DNA of 64,000 nucleotides from Salinibacillus xinjiangensis (GTDB taxonomy: Bacteria > Bacillota > Bacilli > Bacillales > Alkalibacillaceae): positions 62,001-126,000 of the forward strand of contig NZ_WJNH01000005.1 of NCBI RefSeq assembly GCF_009649735.1, written 5' to 3'. Below are positions 1-7,800 of the stretch, one piece after another (positions within the stretch are counted from its first letter, which is position 1; each line of letters opens with the position of its first letter). The notes below the pieces were generated by a model, which was not told the DNA's origin, did not search any database, and saw nothing but the letters and a program-made list of their open reading frames with translations. Both the position numbers and the translations under genes were made by a program.

Positions 1-147
1 TTCAAAGGGTGGGGCCTGTTCACCAACTGCTACAACCTCTTCTTCCTTCTTAAGATTTGTGACTAAAGCAAAAACGACAGCCCCAATTAATATAAGTAAT
101 ATAACAGATCTGAAAATTAGTCTCTTTTGTTTCTTATTTTTAGCCAT
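1..147 (-). CDS. resA: Thiol-disulfide oxidoreductase ResA, N-terminal part (runs off the window)
   Basis: Only the first 49 codons are present. They read MAKNKKQKRL, then a single hydrophobic membrane anchor (about residues 10-30), then a charged linker and VGEQAPPFE, the usual opening of the thioredoxin-like domain of ResA. ResA is a membrane-tethered extracytoplasmic thioredoxin that reduces apocytochrome c for haem attachment. The CXXC motif lies outside the window. It follows rluB on the same strand, the arrangement seen in Bacillus subtilis (rluB-resABC), which supports the call. The start ATG is at 147, preceded by a weak GAGGGAGTGG Shine-Dalgarno region. Confidence 0.85.
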   Translation of the reverse strand, partial: MAKNKKQKRLIFRSVILLILIGAVVFALVTNLKKEEEVVAVGEQAPPFE

Positions 148-212
148 TACAACCACTCCCTCAAGACATTATACAATGCTATGCAAGTACACATTTAAGG
201 TAATTATGAAAA

Positions 213-953
213 TTATTTAACATTTTTCTGTGCATACCCTCTTAATTGCTTGACTTCATGGGGAGATAATTCTCTAAAATCACCAGGGTTCATACCGTGT
301 AAATTAAGATGTCCATATCTTTCTCGTTTTAACTTTTGGACAGGATAGCCAATAGACTCAAGCATTCTTCTGATTTGCCGATTTTTTCCCTCATGTAGAG
401 TGATTTCTAAAATGGCAGTATTTTTCTTATGGTCTACCGATAAGATTCGATGCTTAACAGCCTTAAGATTTTCTCCATTATCATTTATACCTAGCTTTAA
501 TGGCTTTAAATCCATTGGCGTTGGGATTCCTTCTACTTTCGCAATATAAACCTTAGGAATCTGGTGTTTTGGGTGCATGAGTAGTTGGGCAAAATCACCG
601 TCGTTCGTTAATAATAATAACCCAGATGTATCGTAATCAAGTCTACCTATAGGGTAAATTCGTTCTTCAATTTCTGGTAGTAAGTCAGTCACAACTTTTC
701 GGTTACGATCATCTTTTACACTTGATATGACACCTCTAGGCTTGTACAGCATCAAATATATAGGCTCTTCCTTCTCAAGAGGAATTCCTTCCACTTCAAT
801 ATTATCTTCAGGCTTCACCTTTGTTCCCAATTCGGTTACAGTTTTACCATTCACCTTCACTTTCCCCTCTACAATCAGCGTTTCAGCTTTTCTTCTTGAT
901 GTATAACCACTATTTGCAATAGCTTTTTGTAGACGTTCCAAATTCTGGTCCAT
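213..953 (-). CDS. rluB: 23S rRNA pseudouridine synthase RluB
   Basis: Makes pseudouridine in 23S rRNA (RluB/RsuA family). The 246-aa protein starts with an S4 RNA-binding domain (about residues 1-60, LQKAIANSGYTSRRKAE) followed by the catalytic domain with the family signature GRLDYDTSGLLLLTNDGD, whose first aspartate is the catalytic residue, and the GKNRQIRRM motif near residue 190. I place the start at ATG 953 because AGGTG lies six bases upstream; an in-frame GTG at 962 overlaps that site. It sits between spmB and resA as in B. subtilis (ypuL). Confidence 0.93.
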   Translation of the reverse strand: MDQNLERLQKAIANSGYTSRRKAETLIVEGKVKVNGKTVTELGTKVKPEDNIEVEGIPLEKEEPIYLMLYKPRGVISSVKDDRNRKVVTDLLPEIEERIYPIGRLDYDTSGLLLLTNDGDFAQLLMHPKHQIPKVYIAKVEGIPTPMDLKPLKLGINDNGENLKAVKHRILSVDHKKNTAILEITLHEGKNRQIRRMLESIGYPVQKLKRERYGHLNLHGMNPGDFRELSPHEVKQLRGYAQKNVK

Positions 954-1004
954 CTCTTTCACCTACCCATCATCTTTAATGTATTTCTCGTGTTGTATAC
1001 ATTT

Positions 1005-1032
1005 AAAAAGCGCTAACGATTGTTAACGCTTT
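1005..1032 (-). terminator. Rho-independent terminator after spmB
   Basis: On the minus strand AAAGCGTTAAC pairs with GTTAGCGCTTT around an AATC loop and is followed by Ts. It touches the spmB stop codon, so the spm operon probably ends before rluB. Confidence 0.75.
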
Positions 1033-1567
1033 AGAAACCAAAGAAATAAGTACATATGGTAATCGATGCTATTATACCAATAAGGTCCGCTAACAGTCCA
1101 ACTTTAAGTGCATCTCCCATCTTTTTGATACCAACTGCACCGAAGTAAACTGTTAGGATATAAAGCGTTGTATCGGTACTTCCCTGCATTGTAGAGGCAA
1201 GTTTACCGATAAAAGAGTCTGGACCAAATTCCTTGATTAAATCAGTGGTAACCGCAAGTGCCGCCGTACCTGAAATTGGACGAACTGCAGCGAGCGGCAC
1301 AATATCACTCGGTATTCCCATTATTTGCAAAACCGGTGAAATTAATGCAACCAATCCCTCCATTGCCCCAGAAGCTCGAAAAATTGAAATTGCTACAATC
1401 ATACCTAACAAAAAAGGAAGAAGGGAAATGGCCATCTGAATCCCTTCTTTCCCTCCTTCCACAAATGTCTCATAGGTTGGTACTTTCTTTATGGTTCCTG
1501 CAATTAAAACGATTAAAATAATAAACGGAATAATCCATGTGCTTATAGTCGTAATCATACTCATCAT
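1031..1567 (-). CDS. spmB: Spore maturation protein B
   Basis: Integral membrane protein of the nucleoside-recognition (Gate) family, needed with SpmA for proper spore core dehydration. The 178-aa product is almost entirely hydrophobic, with a TM at residues 7-25, and contains the GTAALAVTTDLIKEFGPDS and STDTTLYILTVYFG stretches typical of SpmB. It overlaps spmA by four bases (ATGA), indicating translational coupling. Length matches the B. subtilis protein. Expected to be transcribed from the dacB promoter in the mother cell. Confidence 0.93.
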   Translation of the reverse strand: MMSMITTISTWIIPFIILIVLIAGTIKKVPTYETFVEGGKEGIQMAISLLPFLLGMIVAISIFRASGAMEGLVALISPVLQIMGIPSDIVPLAAVRPISGTAALAVTTDLIKEFGPDSFIGKLASTMQGSTDTTLYILTVYFGAVGIKKMGDALKVGLLADLIGIIASITICTYFFGF

Positions 1568-2154
1568 TGATTCCTCCGTATTCTTCTGTAATAAAAAAAT
1601 CGATCAATACAAATAGCTCCAATCGTAGAAATACTTGTAGCCAATATAGTTGTTCCGACAATTTCAGTTGGGGAAACAGAACCATATTGCATCCGAATTG
1701 CGATAACGGTAGTCGGAATTAACGTTACACTAGATGTGTTTAATGCTAGAAATGTTATCATAGATCTCGACGCCGCTTTAGAATCGTTGTTTAATTTTTT
1801 CATTTCATTCATGGCTTTAATTCCCATAGGGGTTGCCGCGTTCCCCAGTCCAAATAGGTTGGCGGAAAAGTTGGATAAAATATACCCCATCGCAGGGTGG
1901 TCAGGCGGCACCTCTGGGAATAATCTTTTAAAAATCGGCTTGAATAAATTAGCAAGTCCCCTTAATAATCCTGCCTCCTCAGCAATCCTCATCATCCCAA
2001 TCCAGAAAACCAATACACTAATGAGCCCAATTGATAGCATGACTGCTTCATCTGCGCTTTCAAAGATAGCTTCATTCACATCATCCATCGTTCCATTAAA
2101 CATGGCATAAACAATTCCACTAACAGCTAAAAACACCCAAATAAGATTTACCAT
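1564..2154 (-). CDS. spmA: Spore maturation protein A
   Basis: Partner of SpmB; 196-aa polytopic membrane protein of the Gate/nucleoside-recognition family. Visible signatures are GLGNAATPMGIKAMNEM and LNTSSVTLIPTTVIAIR. The start codon overlaps the dacB stop (TAATG), and the stop overlaps the spmB start, so dacB-spmA-spmB form one tightly coupled operon as in B. subtilis. Role known from genetics of the family: spore core dehydration and heat resistance; the molecular mechanism is not established. Confidence 0.94.
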   Translation of the reverse strand: MVNLIWVFLAVSGIVYAMFNGTMDDVNEAIFESADEAVMLSIGLISVLVFWIGMMRIAEEAGLLRGLANLFKPIFKRLFPEVPPDHPAMGYILSNFSANLFGLGNAATPMGIKAMNEMKKLNNDSKAASRSMITFLALNTSSVTLIPTTVIAIRMQYGSVSPTEIVGTTILATSISTIGAICIDRFFYYRRIRRNQ

Positions 2155-3263
2155 TAAAAAACCCCGCTTAATTGGTTAAATAGACTTCTAGCTTTTTCTA
2201 ATAAACTTTCTTCTTTGGGCAGGGGAGGCTCTTGAATAATATTTCGCTCAGCAAGTACTTGATTATCTAACTTAAATACTTGTTTACCGATAATCTCGTC
2301 TACTTCAGGCTGAAAATCCTTTTTAATGTAGGTAGTGTCTTTAATTTGCTCGCTTTCGCTTTCAGTTAGCGGTAAAACAACAGGGTTAATGATCTCACCA
2401 GTAACCGTTTCTCCACCTGGAAGTGGTATCTCCATTTCGCCCAAATCCCTGATCAACTGTAGATCAAAGGTGTTATAGCCCCATTCAAAAAGACTCGTAT
2501 GATCATTCCAGTCATCTGAGGCGTTTAAGGTAACGACAATGAGATTCATATCTTCCTTTTTCGCAGTCGATACTAAAGTTCTACCTGCTTTTCGCGTAAA
2601 TCCCGTTTTTCCACCTGTACAATACTTATAATAACGGGTCAACATTTTATTTTTGTTATGCCAGGGATACTTTTCCGTTTCGGCCTTGTATTTTTTCGTA
2701 CCTGAAATTTTGGCAAATTGCTCATTATTCATGGCATATTTAGTGAGTAAAGCCATGTCATATGCCGTTGAGTAATGCCCGTCCTGTTCCAAACCATGAG
2801 GATTTGCAAAATGAGAGTTGTTCATACCAATCCATCGTGCTTTTTCATTCATTAGATGCGCAAAGCCCTCTATACTTCCCCCTACATGTTCTGCAATGGC
2901 TACCGCAGCATCATTACCCGATCTCAGCATCAAGCCATAAATCAGATCAATGAGCTTCACCTTATCATCTGGCTTTAAATAAATGGATGAGCCTTCTGTT
3001 CGTACAGCCTTTTCGCTTACGGTTACCTTTTCATCCAAATTTCCATTTTCAATGGCAACAATTGCCGTCATAATTTTGGTGATACTGGCTATGCTTTTCT
3101 TTTGATGCGGATTTTTACCAAATAACATCCGACCCGATTCTTGTTCCATTAATACTGCGTTTTCGGCAGAAACACCTGGTGCAGCATGACTAGAAGTGGG
3201 AAACCAGGTAAGATGTATGATTAAAATAGTGATGACCATTATCAATAGTTTGATTGTTTTCAA
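2154..3263 (-). CDS. dacB: Sporulation D-alanyl-D-alanine carboxypeptidase DacB (PBP5*)
   Basis: Serine DD-carboxypeptidase that trims stem peptides and controls cross-linking of spore cortex peptidoglycan. Signal sequence at the N-terminus (hydrophobic 5-25, ending SSHAAPG). All three penicillin-binding motifs are present: SITK (acyl serine), SGN in MLRSGNDAA and KTG in GGKTGFT, followed by the PBP5 C-terminal domain and an amphipathic tail. The likely start is TTG at 3263, eight bases after GGAGG; the in-frame ATG at 3278 contains that GGAGG and is less likely. A sigma-E-like promoter lies just upstream. Confidence 0.92.
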   Translation of the reverse strand: MKTIKLLIMVITILIIHLTWFPTSSHAAPGVSAENAVLMEQESGRMLFGKNPHQKKSIASITKIMTAIVAIENGNLDEKVTVSEKAVRTEGSSIYLKPDDKVKLIDLIYGLMLRSGNDAAVAIAEHVGGSIEGFAHLMNEKARWIGMNNSHFANPHGLEQDGHYSTAYDMALLTKYAMNNEQFAKISGTKKYKAETEKYPWHNKNKMLTRYYKYCTGGKTGFTRKAGRTLVSTAKKEDMNLIVVTLNASDDWNDHTSLFEWGYNTFDLQLIRDLGEMEIPLPGGETVTGEIINPVVLPLTESESEQIKDTTYIKKDFQPEVDEIIGKQVFKLDNQVLAERNIIQEPPLPKEESLLEKARSLFNQLSGVF

Positions 3264-3295
3264 AAGCAAGTCCTCCATTTCTTGGTGTTTGTACT

Positions 3296-3324
3296 AAAAT
3301 ATGAATGAAGGGACGGGCATATGA
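3296..3324 (-). promoter_or_regulatory. Sigma-E-like promoter of dacB-spmA-spmB
   Basis: Minus strand shows TCATATG as -35, a 14-base spacer and CATATTTT as -10, close to the sigma-E consensus (-35 with ATA core, -10 CATANNNT). B. subtilis dacB is sigma-E dependent, which fits. Transcription would start about 25-30 bases before the proposed start codon. Confidence 0.6.
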
Positions 3325-3373
3325 TATAAAAATGGAGGTAAAGAAAGAAACCTTAATAGTGGAGACAAGCAAA

Positions 3374-3401
3374 GAATAACCCCTATCCTAGATGACAGGG
3401 G
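3374..3401 (-). terminator. Terminator after the superoxide dismutase gene
   Basis: Minus strand CCCCTGTC and GATAGGGG form a stem with a short loop, followed by TTATTCTTT. It separates the sod gene from the dacB operon. Confidence 0.6.
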
Positions 3402-3413
3402 CGAGGCACGAAA

Positions 3414-4277
3414 TTACGTTTTCACTTTTTTTAGACGCTGTAGAGCATCATCCCAGTTTACAACTTGCCACCAATTATCTACATATTTTCCTTTATCTGT
3501 TTGGTATTGTAAATAATAAGCATGCTCCCAAACATCTAAAACAAGGAGAGGAATAACATCCCATAACGCATACATATTATGCTTTTCGATTGATTGAATG
3601 GCTAATCTTCCTGATTGAAGCTCCCAAACTAGCATCGCCCAACCAGTCCCTTGAACTGATTTAGCTGCTTGAGAAAATAATTGTTTAAATCGATTAAAAC
3701 TACCAAATGCCTTATTAATTTCTCTAGCTAATATACCGTTTGGATTACCCCCGCCGTCTGGCGACATGTTTTCCCAAAAAATGCTATGCAGGAAATGTCC
3801 ACTACCATTAAAGGATTGCTCCCTCATCCAATGTCTGAGCATTTGACCGTTTTGAGATTCACTCCACTTATCAATCATTTTTTCTGCTTTATTAAGTCCA
3901 TCAACATAGCCTTTATGATGTACATCGTGATGCAGTCTCATGATTTCTTCAGATATTACAGGCTCTAGCGCATCATAAGGATATGGTAAGGGTGGCAGCT
4001 TATGTTCCCCAACTGGTACATAAGCTGCATTGGGTTCTCCTCGTGATAGAAGTACATCATCAAGCAGGTTCTGACCATTTTCTTGGATTTTCCCCATCAC
4101 AGCTTGGGATATATCCTTGTCTTCTTCTAAATAATGATTTATTTCTTCTTTCCATTGGGTCATTTTTTCCTCTAATAAAGAAAAATCTACTTCTCGCTCT
4201 GTTGCTTTTATTTTAGATTCAACCTCTTCTGCCCAATTGAGCAAAGCATGTAAATATTGTTTCGTTTGCGGATTCAT
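3414..4277 (-). CDS. sodF: Fe/Mn superoxide dismutase with N-terminal extension
   Basis: Converts superoxide to oxygen and peroxide. The 287-aa protein has an unusual first part (residues 1-93, helical and rich in Glu/Lys) and then a complete Fe/Mn-SOD fold beginning KLPPLPYPYDALEP. Metal ligands are visible: H116 (MRLHHDVHH), H164 (HFLHSIFW), D248 and H252 (DVWEHAYY). Classical enzymes are about 200 aa; the longer form corresponds to the B. subtilis SodF/YqgB type. Start chosen at ATG 4277, six bases after GAGGTG. Flanked by a terminator downstream, so probably monocistronic. Confidence 0.88.
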   Translation of the reverse strand: MNPQTKQYLHALLNWAEEVESKIKATEREVDFSLLEEKMTQWKEEINHYLEEDKDISQAVMGKIQENGQNLLDDVLLSRGEPNAAYVPVGEHKLPPLPYPYDALEPVISEEIMRLHHDVHHKGYVDGLNKAEKMIDKWSESQNGQMLRHWMREQSFNGSGHFLHSIFWENMSPDGGGNPNGILAREINKAFGSFNRFKQLFSQAAKSVQGTGWAMLVWELQSGRLAIQSIEKHNMYALWDVIPLLVLDVWEHAYYLQYQTDKGKYVDNWWQVVNWDDALQRLKKVKT

Positions 4278-4374
4278 ATTTATCACCTCGGCATCATCAT
4301 ATGCCTAGGTGGAAAAATTGTGAAAATAAGAAAGCCCGAGCTAAATCAGCCCAGACCAATGTATAAGTATTTTG

Positions 4375-4770
4375 CTATGTAAGATCAACTCGTTGGGCAC
4401 CAGCAAGTCCTTCTACGACTTCTTGAACTGAATCCCAGTTCACACTATCAAATAATGATTTAAACTGCTCCCAATCGGGGACATATAGCCTTTTCTGACT
4501 TCTGTATTCTGGGTGCGACAATAGAACAGCAAGTGCTGCGACCTCTTTGAAATCGTATTGATGACTGTTCATTGTAAAAATAGGGTCCTCTTCAAAGGGT
4601 AAAATCTCAGGAAATTTCTGATCAAAATATTCCAAATAAACTAGTTGAAAAACGCGCAATTCACCATCTTCCTCAAAAGAAGCCTCGGAACGAATAAAGG
4701 CATCCTCTGGAGAAGTCGGCATACTTTTTTCTAATTGACGACCGTTAAATGCTTGAATATTCAACCCCAT
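4375..4770 (-). CDS. Uncharacterised protein in the ypuI position
   Basis: About 131 aa, soluble, acidic, no signal peptide or TM. I do not recognise the family. It opens MGLNIQAFNGRQLEKSMP and contains repeated aromatic/acidic stretches such as EYFDQKFPEILPFEEDP. It lies directly downstream of scpB (gap about 60 bases) where B. subtilis has ypuI, so it may be a divergent replacement or relative, but that is positional inference only. The start is uncertain: ATG 4770 abuts an AGGGGG, TTG 4764 is better spaced from it, and TTG 4782 is also possible. Confidence 0.65.
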   Translation of the reverse strand: MGLNIQAFNGRQLEKSMPTSPEDAFIRSEASFEEDGELRVFQLVYLEYFDQKFPEILPFEEDPIFTMNSHQYDFKEVAALAVLLSHPEYRSQKRLYVPDWEQFKSLFDSVNWDSVQEVVEGLAGAQRVDLT

Positions 4771-4830
4771 CCCCCTAAACAAATAGTTTATATTTATCGT
4801 ATCATACCCATTCAGAAAAATCAGACTTTT

Positions 4831-5412
4831 TTACTCTTCCTTGAACTTTTCAAAGAAAAGATCGGCCTCAAGTTCGATACTTTCATCTACCAAGTCCTCA
4901 GGCAGTGGTGGGAGGTCTTCTATGGTTGTTAATCCGAAGAAGGAAAGAAACTGTTTCGTTGTGGTAAAGAGAATTGGTCTTCCACTTGTATCTTTTCTTC
5001 CAGCTTCCTCAATCAATCCTCTAGATAACAGCGTTTGAACAGGGCCATCACTGCTTACCCCACGGATATCTTCAATTTCAGTACGCGTGATTGGTTGGTT
5101 ATAAGCAATAATGGCTAAAGTCTCTAATGCTGCTTGAGAAAGCCTCGTAGATGTTGGAGATTGAACCAGTCTTTCAAAATAATAAGCATGTTCAGGCTTA
5201 GTCGTTAAGTGAAAAAAATCAGCTGACTGCATAATGGTTATACCCCTATGCTTATGTTCGTAGTCATATTTTAATTCATTCACGATCACATCAACTGTTT
5301 CTTTATCTACTTCAAGTATTTTAACCAATTGTTTTCTGCTAAGACCTTCCTCTCCAGCAGCAAATAATAAACCTTCTGTTGCGGCCTTAAGCTTCTGTAA
5401 TTCCATCTCCAT
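4831..5412 (-). CDS. scpB: Segregation and condensation protein B
   Basis: Winged-helix subunit of the SMC-ScpAB condensin that organises and segregates the chromosome origin. 193 aa with two winged-helix domains: residues 1-80 (TEGLLFAAGEEGLSRKQL) and 90-160 with the strongly conserved LSQAALETLAIIAYNQPITRTEIEDIRGV block, given here only in part. Its start overlaps scpA by 26 bases, so the two subunits are co-translated. The C-terminal acidic tail (ESIELEADLFFEKFKEE) is variable in the family. Confidence 0.95.
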   Translation of the reverse strand: MEMELQKLKAATEGLLFAAGEEGLSRKQLVKILEVDKETVDVIVNELKYDYEHKHRGITIMQSADFFHLTTKPEHAYYFERLVQSPTSTRLSQAALETLAIIAYNQPITRTEIEDIRGVSSDGPVQTLLSRGLIEEAGRKDTSGRPILFTTTKQFLSFFGLTTIEDLPPLPEDLVDESIELEADLFFEKFKEE

Positions 5413-6154
5413 CCCCCATTTGGTAAATCATAATATCTGAGAAATTTTCCTGTTGTTCACAAGTTACCATTTTCTTTTTCATAAGCTCCAATAATGCAAT
5501 GAACGAAATGACAATATGCGAGCGATGTGGTGAAGGAAATAAATCACCAAAATGAATCTTTCCATTCGCCTCATAAATCTGGGTCATCATTTGCTCCATT
5601 CGTTCTTGAATGGGTATTTCCTGCCGATGCACACGCGTTTCTAAAGGCTGTTCCCACTTCCTTCTTTGAAAGACTTTCTGTAGAGCACCAATCATATCAA
5701 AAATAGTCACTTCACCGTTGTTTTCAATCGGCTGTGAGCCCTCCACCTTATAATGTTCTAGGTTTAAGGGTGGTCGTGTATAAATTTGATTTGTGTCTAA
5801 TTCTCGATCCTTGAGTGATTGCGCAGCCTCTTTATATTTCCTGTACTCTATCAAACGCTGCATAAGCTCCTCACGAGGATCCTCTTCCTCATACTCGTCC
5901 TCTTCTAATTCAAGCTCCTGGTTCGGAATCAGCATTTTACTTTTGATTTCCAGTAAGGTAGCAGCCATCACTAAGTATTCGCTCGCGATATTCAATTCTA
6001 ATTGCTGCATCGTGTGAATGTAAATCATATATTGCTCTGTGATCTCTGCAACAGGTATATCATATATATCAATCTCATAACGGTTGATTAAATGTAACAA
6101 TAAATCAAGTGGGCCCTCAAAGGCATCTAATTTTACATGATAAGCATCGCCCAT
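5387..6154 (-). CDS. scpA: Segregation and condensation protein A
   Basis: Kleisin subunit bridging the Smc heads. 255 aa: N-terminal Smc-neck binding helices beginning VKLDAFEGPLDLLLHLI (kleisin signature), a very acidic linker (ELELEEDEYEEEDP, about residue 80-95), and a C-terminal winged helix binding the Smc cap. Same operon as scpB. The leader between this start and 6240 contains one copy of the dispersed hairpin described at 6176-6223. Confidence 0.95.
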   Translation of the reverse strand: MGDAYHVKLDAFEGPLDLLLHLINRYEIDIYDIPVAEITEQYMIYIHTMQQLELNIASEYLVMAATLLEIKSKMLIPNQELELEEDEYEEEDPREELMQRLIEYRKYKEAAQSLKDRELDTNQIYTRPPLNLEHYKVEGSQPIENNGEVTIFDMIGALQKVFQRRKWEQPLETRVHRQEIPIQERMEQMMTQIYEANGKIHFGDLFPSPHRSHIVISFIALLELMKKKMVTCEQQENFSDIMIYQMGDGDGITEA

Positions 6155-6175
6155 TAGTTAATTCCTCTCTATTTA

Positions 6176-6223
6176 GAAAAACACGAATTTAGCCAGTAAT
6201 GGCGAAATTCGATGTCTTTTCTT
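6176..6223. repeat. Dispersed hairpin element, copy 1 (upstream of scpA)
   Basis: Plus strand GAAAAACACGAATTTAGCCA pairs imperfectly with TGGCGAAATTCG...TCTTTTC around a GTAA loop, giving a roughly 48-nt hairpin. The core AATGGCGAAATTCGATG (6198-6214) and the following TTATACTTTAAA (6222-6233) are nearly identical to copy 2 at 45292-45326. Other related copies: 8315-8367 and 40617-40664. Confidence 0.7.
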
Positions 6224-6293
6224 ATACTTTAAACCTTAAAAACTAATGCTTTCTTAAAGTGAAAAAATCTTAAAATAGCATATATCCGCCTAT

Positions 6294-6321
6294 ACAACAT
6301 CAGGAATGCTTACATAGTGTA
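6294..6321 (+). promoter_or_regulatory. Candidate sigma-K promoter of the YjcZ-like gene
   Basis: CATAGTGTA at 6313-6321 matches the sigma-K -10 consensus CATANNNTA exactly, with an AC at 6294-6295 seventeen bases upstream as the -35. Late mother-cell expression would suit a spore-coat micropeptide. Confidence 0.55.
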
Positions 6322-6337
6322 GTAATGTAAAAAACAT

Positions 6338-6364
6338 GATAAAAGGTTTTAAACTCCTTTTATC
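6338..6364 (+). repeat. Inverted repeat in the 5' leader of the YjcZ-like gene
   Basis: GATAAAAGG (6338-6346) and CCTTTTATC (6356-6364) form a perfect 9-bp stem between the promoter and the AGGAGG site. It could stabilise the mRNA 5' end. Confidence 0.6.
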
Positions 6365-6392
6365 ATTTTAATCTAAAAAAGGAGGATTTACC

Positions 6393-6488
6393 ATGGGTGC
6401 ATATGGATACGGCGGCGGTTTCGCGCTAATCGTAGTGTTGTTTATTTTGTTAATTATTGTTGGTGCTAGTTGGGGATATGGTTACTAA
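6393..6488 (+). CDS. YjcZ/YhfZ-type small sporulation protein (31 aa)
   Basis: A 31-aa peptide, MGAYGYGGGF followed by a hydrophobic segment and ending GASWGYGY. Gly/Tyr-rich ends around one hydrophobic stretch are the hallmark of the YjcZ family of spore-associated micropeptides in Bacillaceae. It has an ideal AAAAAAGGAGG site seven bases before ATG, a sigma-K-like promoter upstream, and a strong terminator twelve bases after the stop, so it forms a complete transcription unit. The function of the family is not known. Confidence 0.85.
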   Translation: MGAYGYGGGFALIVVLFILLIIVGASWGYGY

Positions 6489-6500
6489 GCCTCGGAACCA

Positions 6501-6536
6501 GCGCTAAGCTATAATCGCTTAGCGCTTTTATTTTTG
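6501..6536 (+). terminator. Terminator after the YjcZ-like gene
   Basis: GCGCTAAGC and GCTTAGCGC pair perfectly around TATAATC, followed by TTTTATTTTT. Confidence 0.9.
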
Positions 6537-6635
6537 ACTCCTTTATTAAGTAAATATATTTTAATAAGCATTTCTAGCATCACATTTCTTTTCCTGTTAA
6601 ACTTAGATTAGTATCTAGACAAAGGAGTTAAAAGC

Positions 6636-7106
6636 ATGTATGATGAGGCATACATTGAGTATCTGACTAACCTATTAGGGACGAGAGATTATTTTGAATG
6701 CCACGAAATATTGGAAGAGCATTGGAAAAAGGAACTACCATTAGACCGTCACTCCATATGGGTTGCATTTATCCAATTAGCAGTATCGTTATATCATCAA
6801 CGGCGGGGAAATATGAAGGGGGCTTTACGCTTAATAACGAAGTCCATACATAAATTTCACTTACACGAAAATAAGATTGAACATTACGGACTAGACAAAG
6901 AAAAACTTTTACAACTCCTTGATACCTTAAAGCTAAAGATTGAAAATCAACAGCCCTATCAAAGTATTTTTTTACCGATAAAAGACCAAAAACTAATCAA
7001 GCTTGTTAAAGCAAAATGCCAGCAGTTAAATTGCACCTTTCATGGTACAAGTAATCTATCAGATGAATATTTAGTTCATAAACATATCATGCGTCATAGA
7101 AAATAA
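6636..7106 (+). CDS. ypuF: DUF309 family protein YpuF
   Basis: 156-aa soluble, helical protein of the DUF309 family (thermophile homologue TTHA0068). The diagnostic motif is the YFECHEILEEHWK segment near residue 20, with conserved His and Glu, followed by VAFIQLAVSLYHQRRGN. In B. subtilis ypuF also neighbours scpA. Biochemical function is unknown. RBS AAAGGAG eight bases before ATG. It converges on ribT with only nine bases between the stops. Confidence 0.85.
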   Translation: MYDEAYIEYLTNLLGTRDYFECHEILEEHWKKELPLDRHSIWVAFIQLAVSLYHQRRGNMKGALRLITKSIHKFHLHENKIEHYGLDKEKLLQLLDTLKLKIENQQPYQSIFLPIKDQKLIKLVKAKCQQLNCTFHGTSNLSDEYLVHKHIMRHRK

Positions 7107-7115
7107 AACCAAGGC

Positions 7116-7481
<366 letters not shown>

Positions 7482-7639
7482 TTATCCCTCATTATTCATA
7501 AAACTTTTTTCCTTCTTAATTGTTAAAAATATAAACCTATGTAAAGAAGCTTTTTACTATTATGATTGCCATAATCATCCAATTCCAACCATATAATTTC
7601 ACTATTCTATAGTAATTTCGAAACTCCTGCTCCGTCTAG

Positions 7640-7726
7640 TTAAACAATGAAATACCAATAAGCAAATCCCCACAGTACACATAGCGTGGCTAATATTATA
7701 AATAAGCGAACATTTTTATTCCTCAT
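7640..7726 (-). CDS. Small single-pass membrane peptide (28 aa)
   Basis: A short gene not normally called: 28 aa, MRNKNVRLFIILATLCVLWG then FAYWYFIV, i.e. positively charged N-terminus and one TM helix with an aromatic C-terminal end. Support for coding: GAAGGAGA Shine-Dalgarno with correct spacing to ATG 7726 and a textbook positive-inside TM topology. It occupies the otherwise empty 322-base gap between ribT and the M50 gene. No family recognised. Confidence 0.6.
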   Translation of the reverse strand: MRNKNVRLFIILATLCVLWGFAYWYFIV

Positions 7727-7800
7727 GTCTGTCTCCTTCGATATTAAGGATTTTACTTTTCATTATTATAGTCATTTTTTTTTAAAATTTAAAGACCAAA

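Noticed and set aside
1233-1521. Open frames on the plus strand inside spmB, spmA and dacB
   Set aside because: They lie entirely opposite well-conserved genes and have no Shine-Dalgarno or recognised motif.
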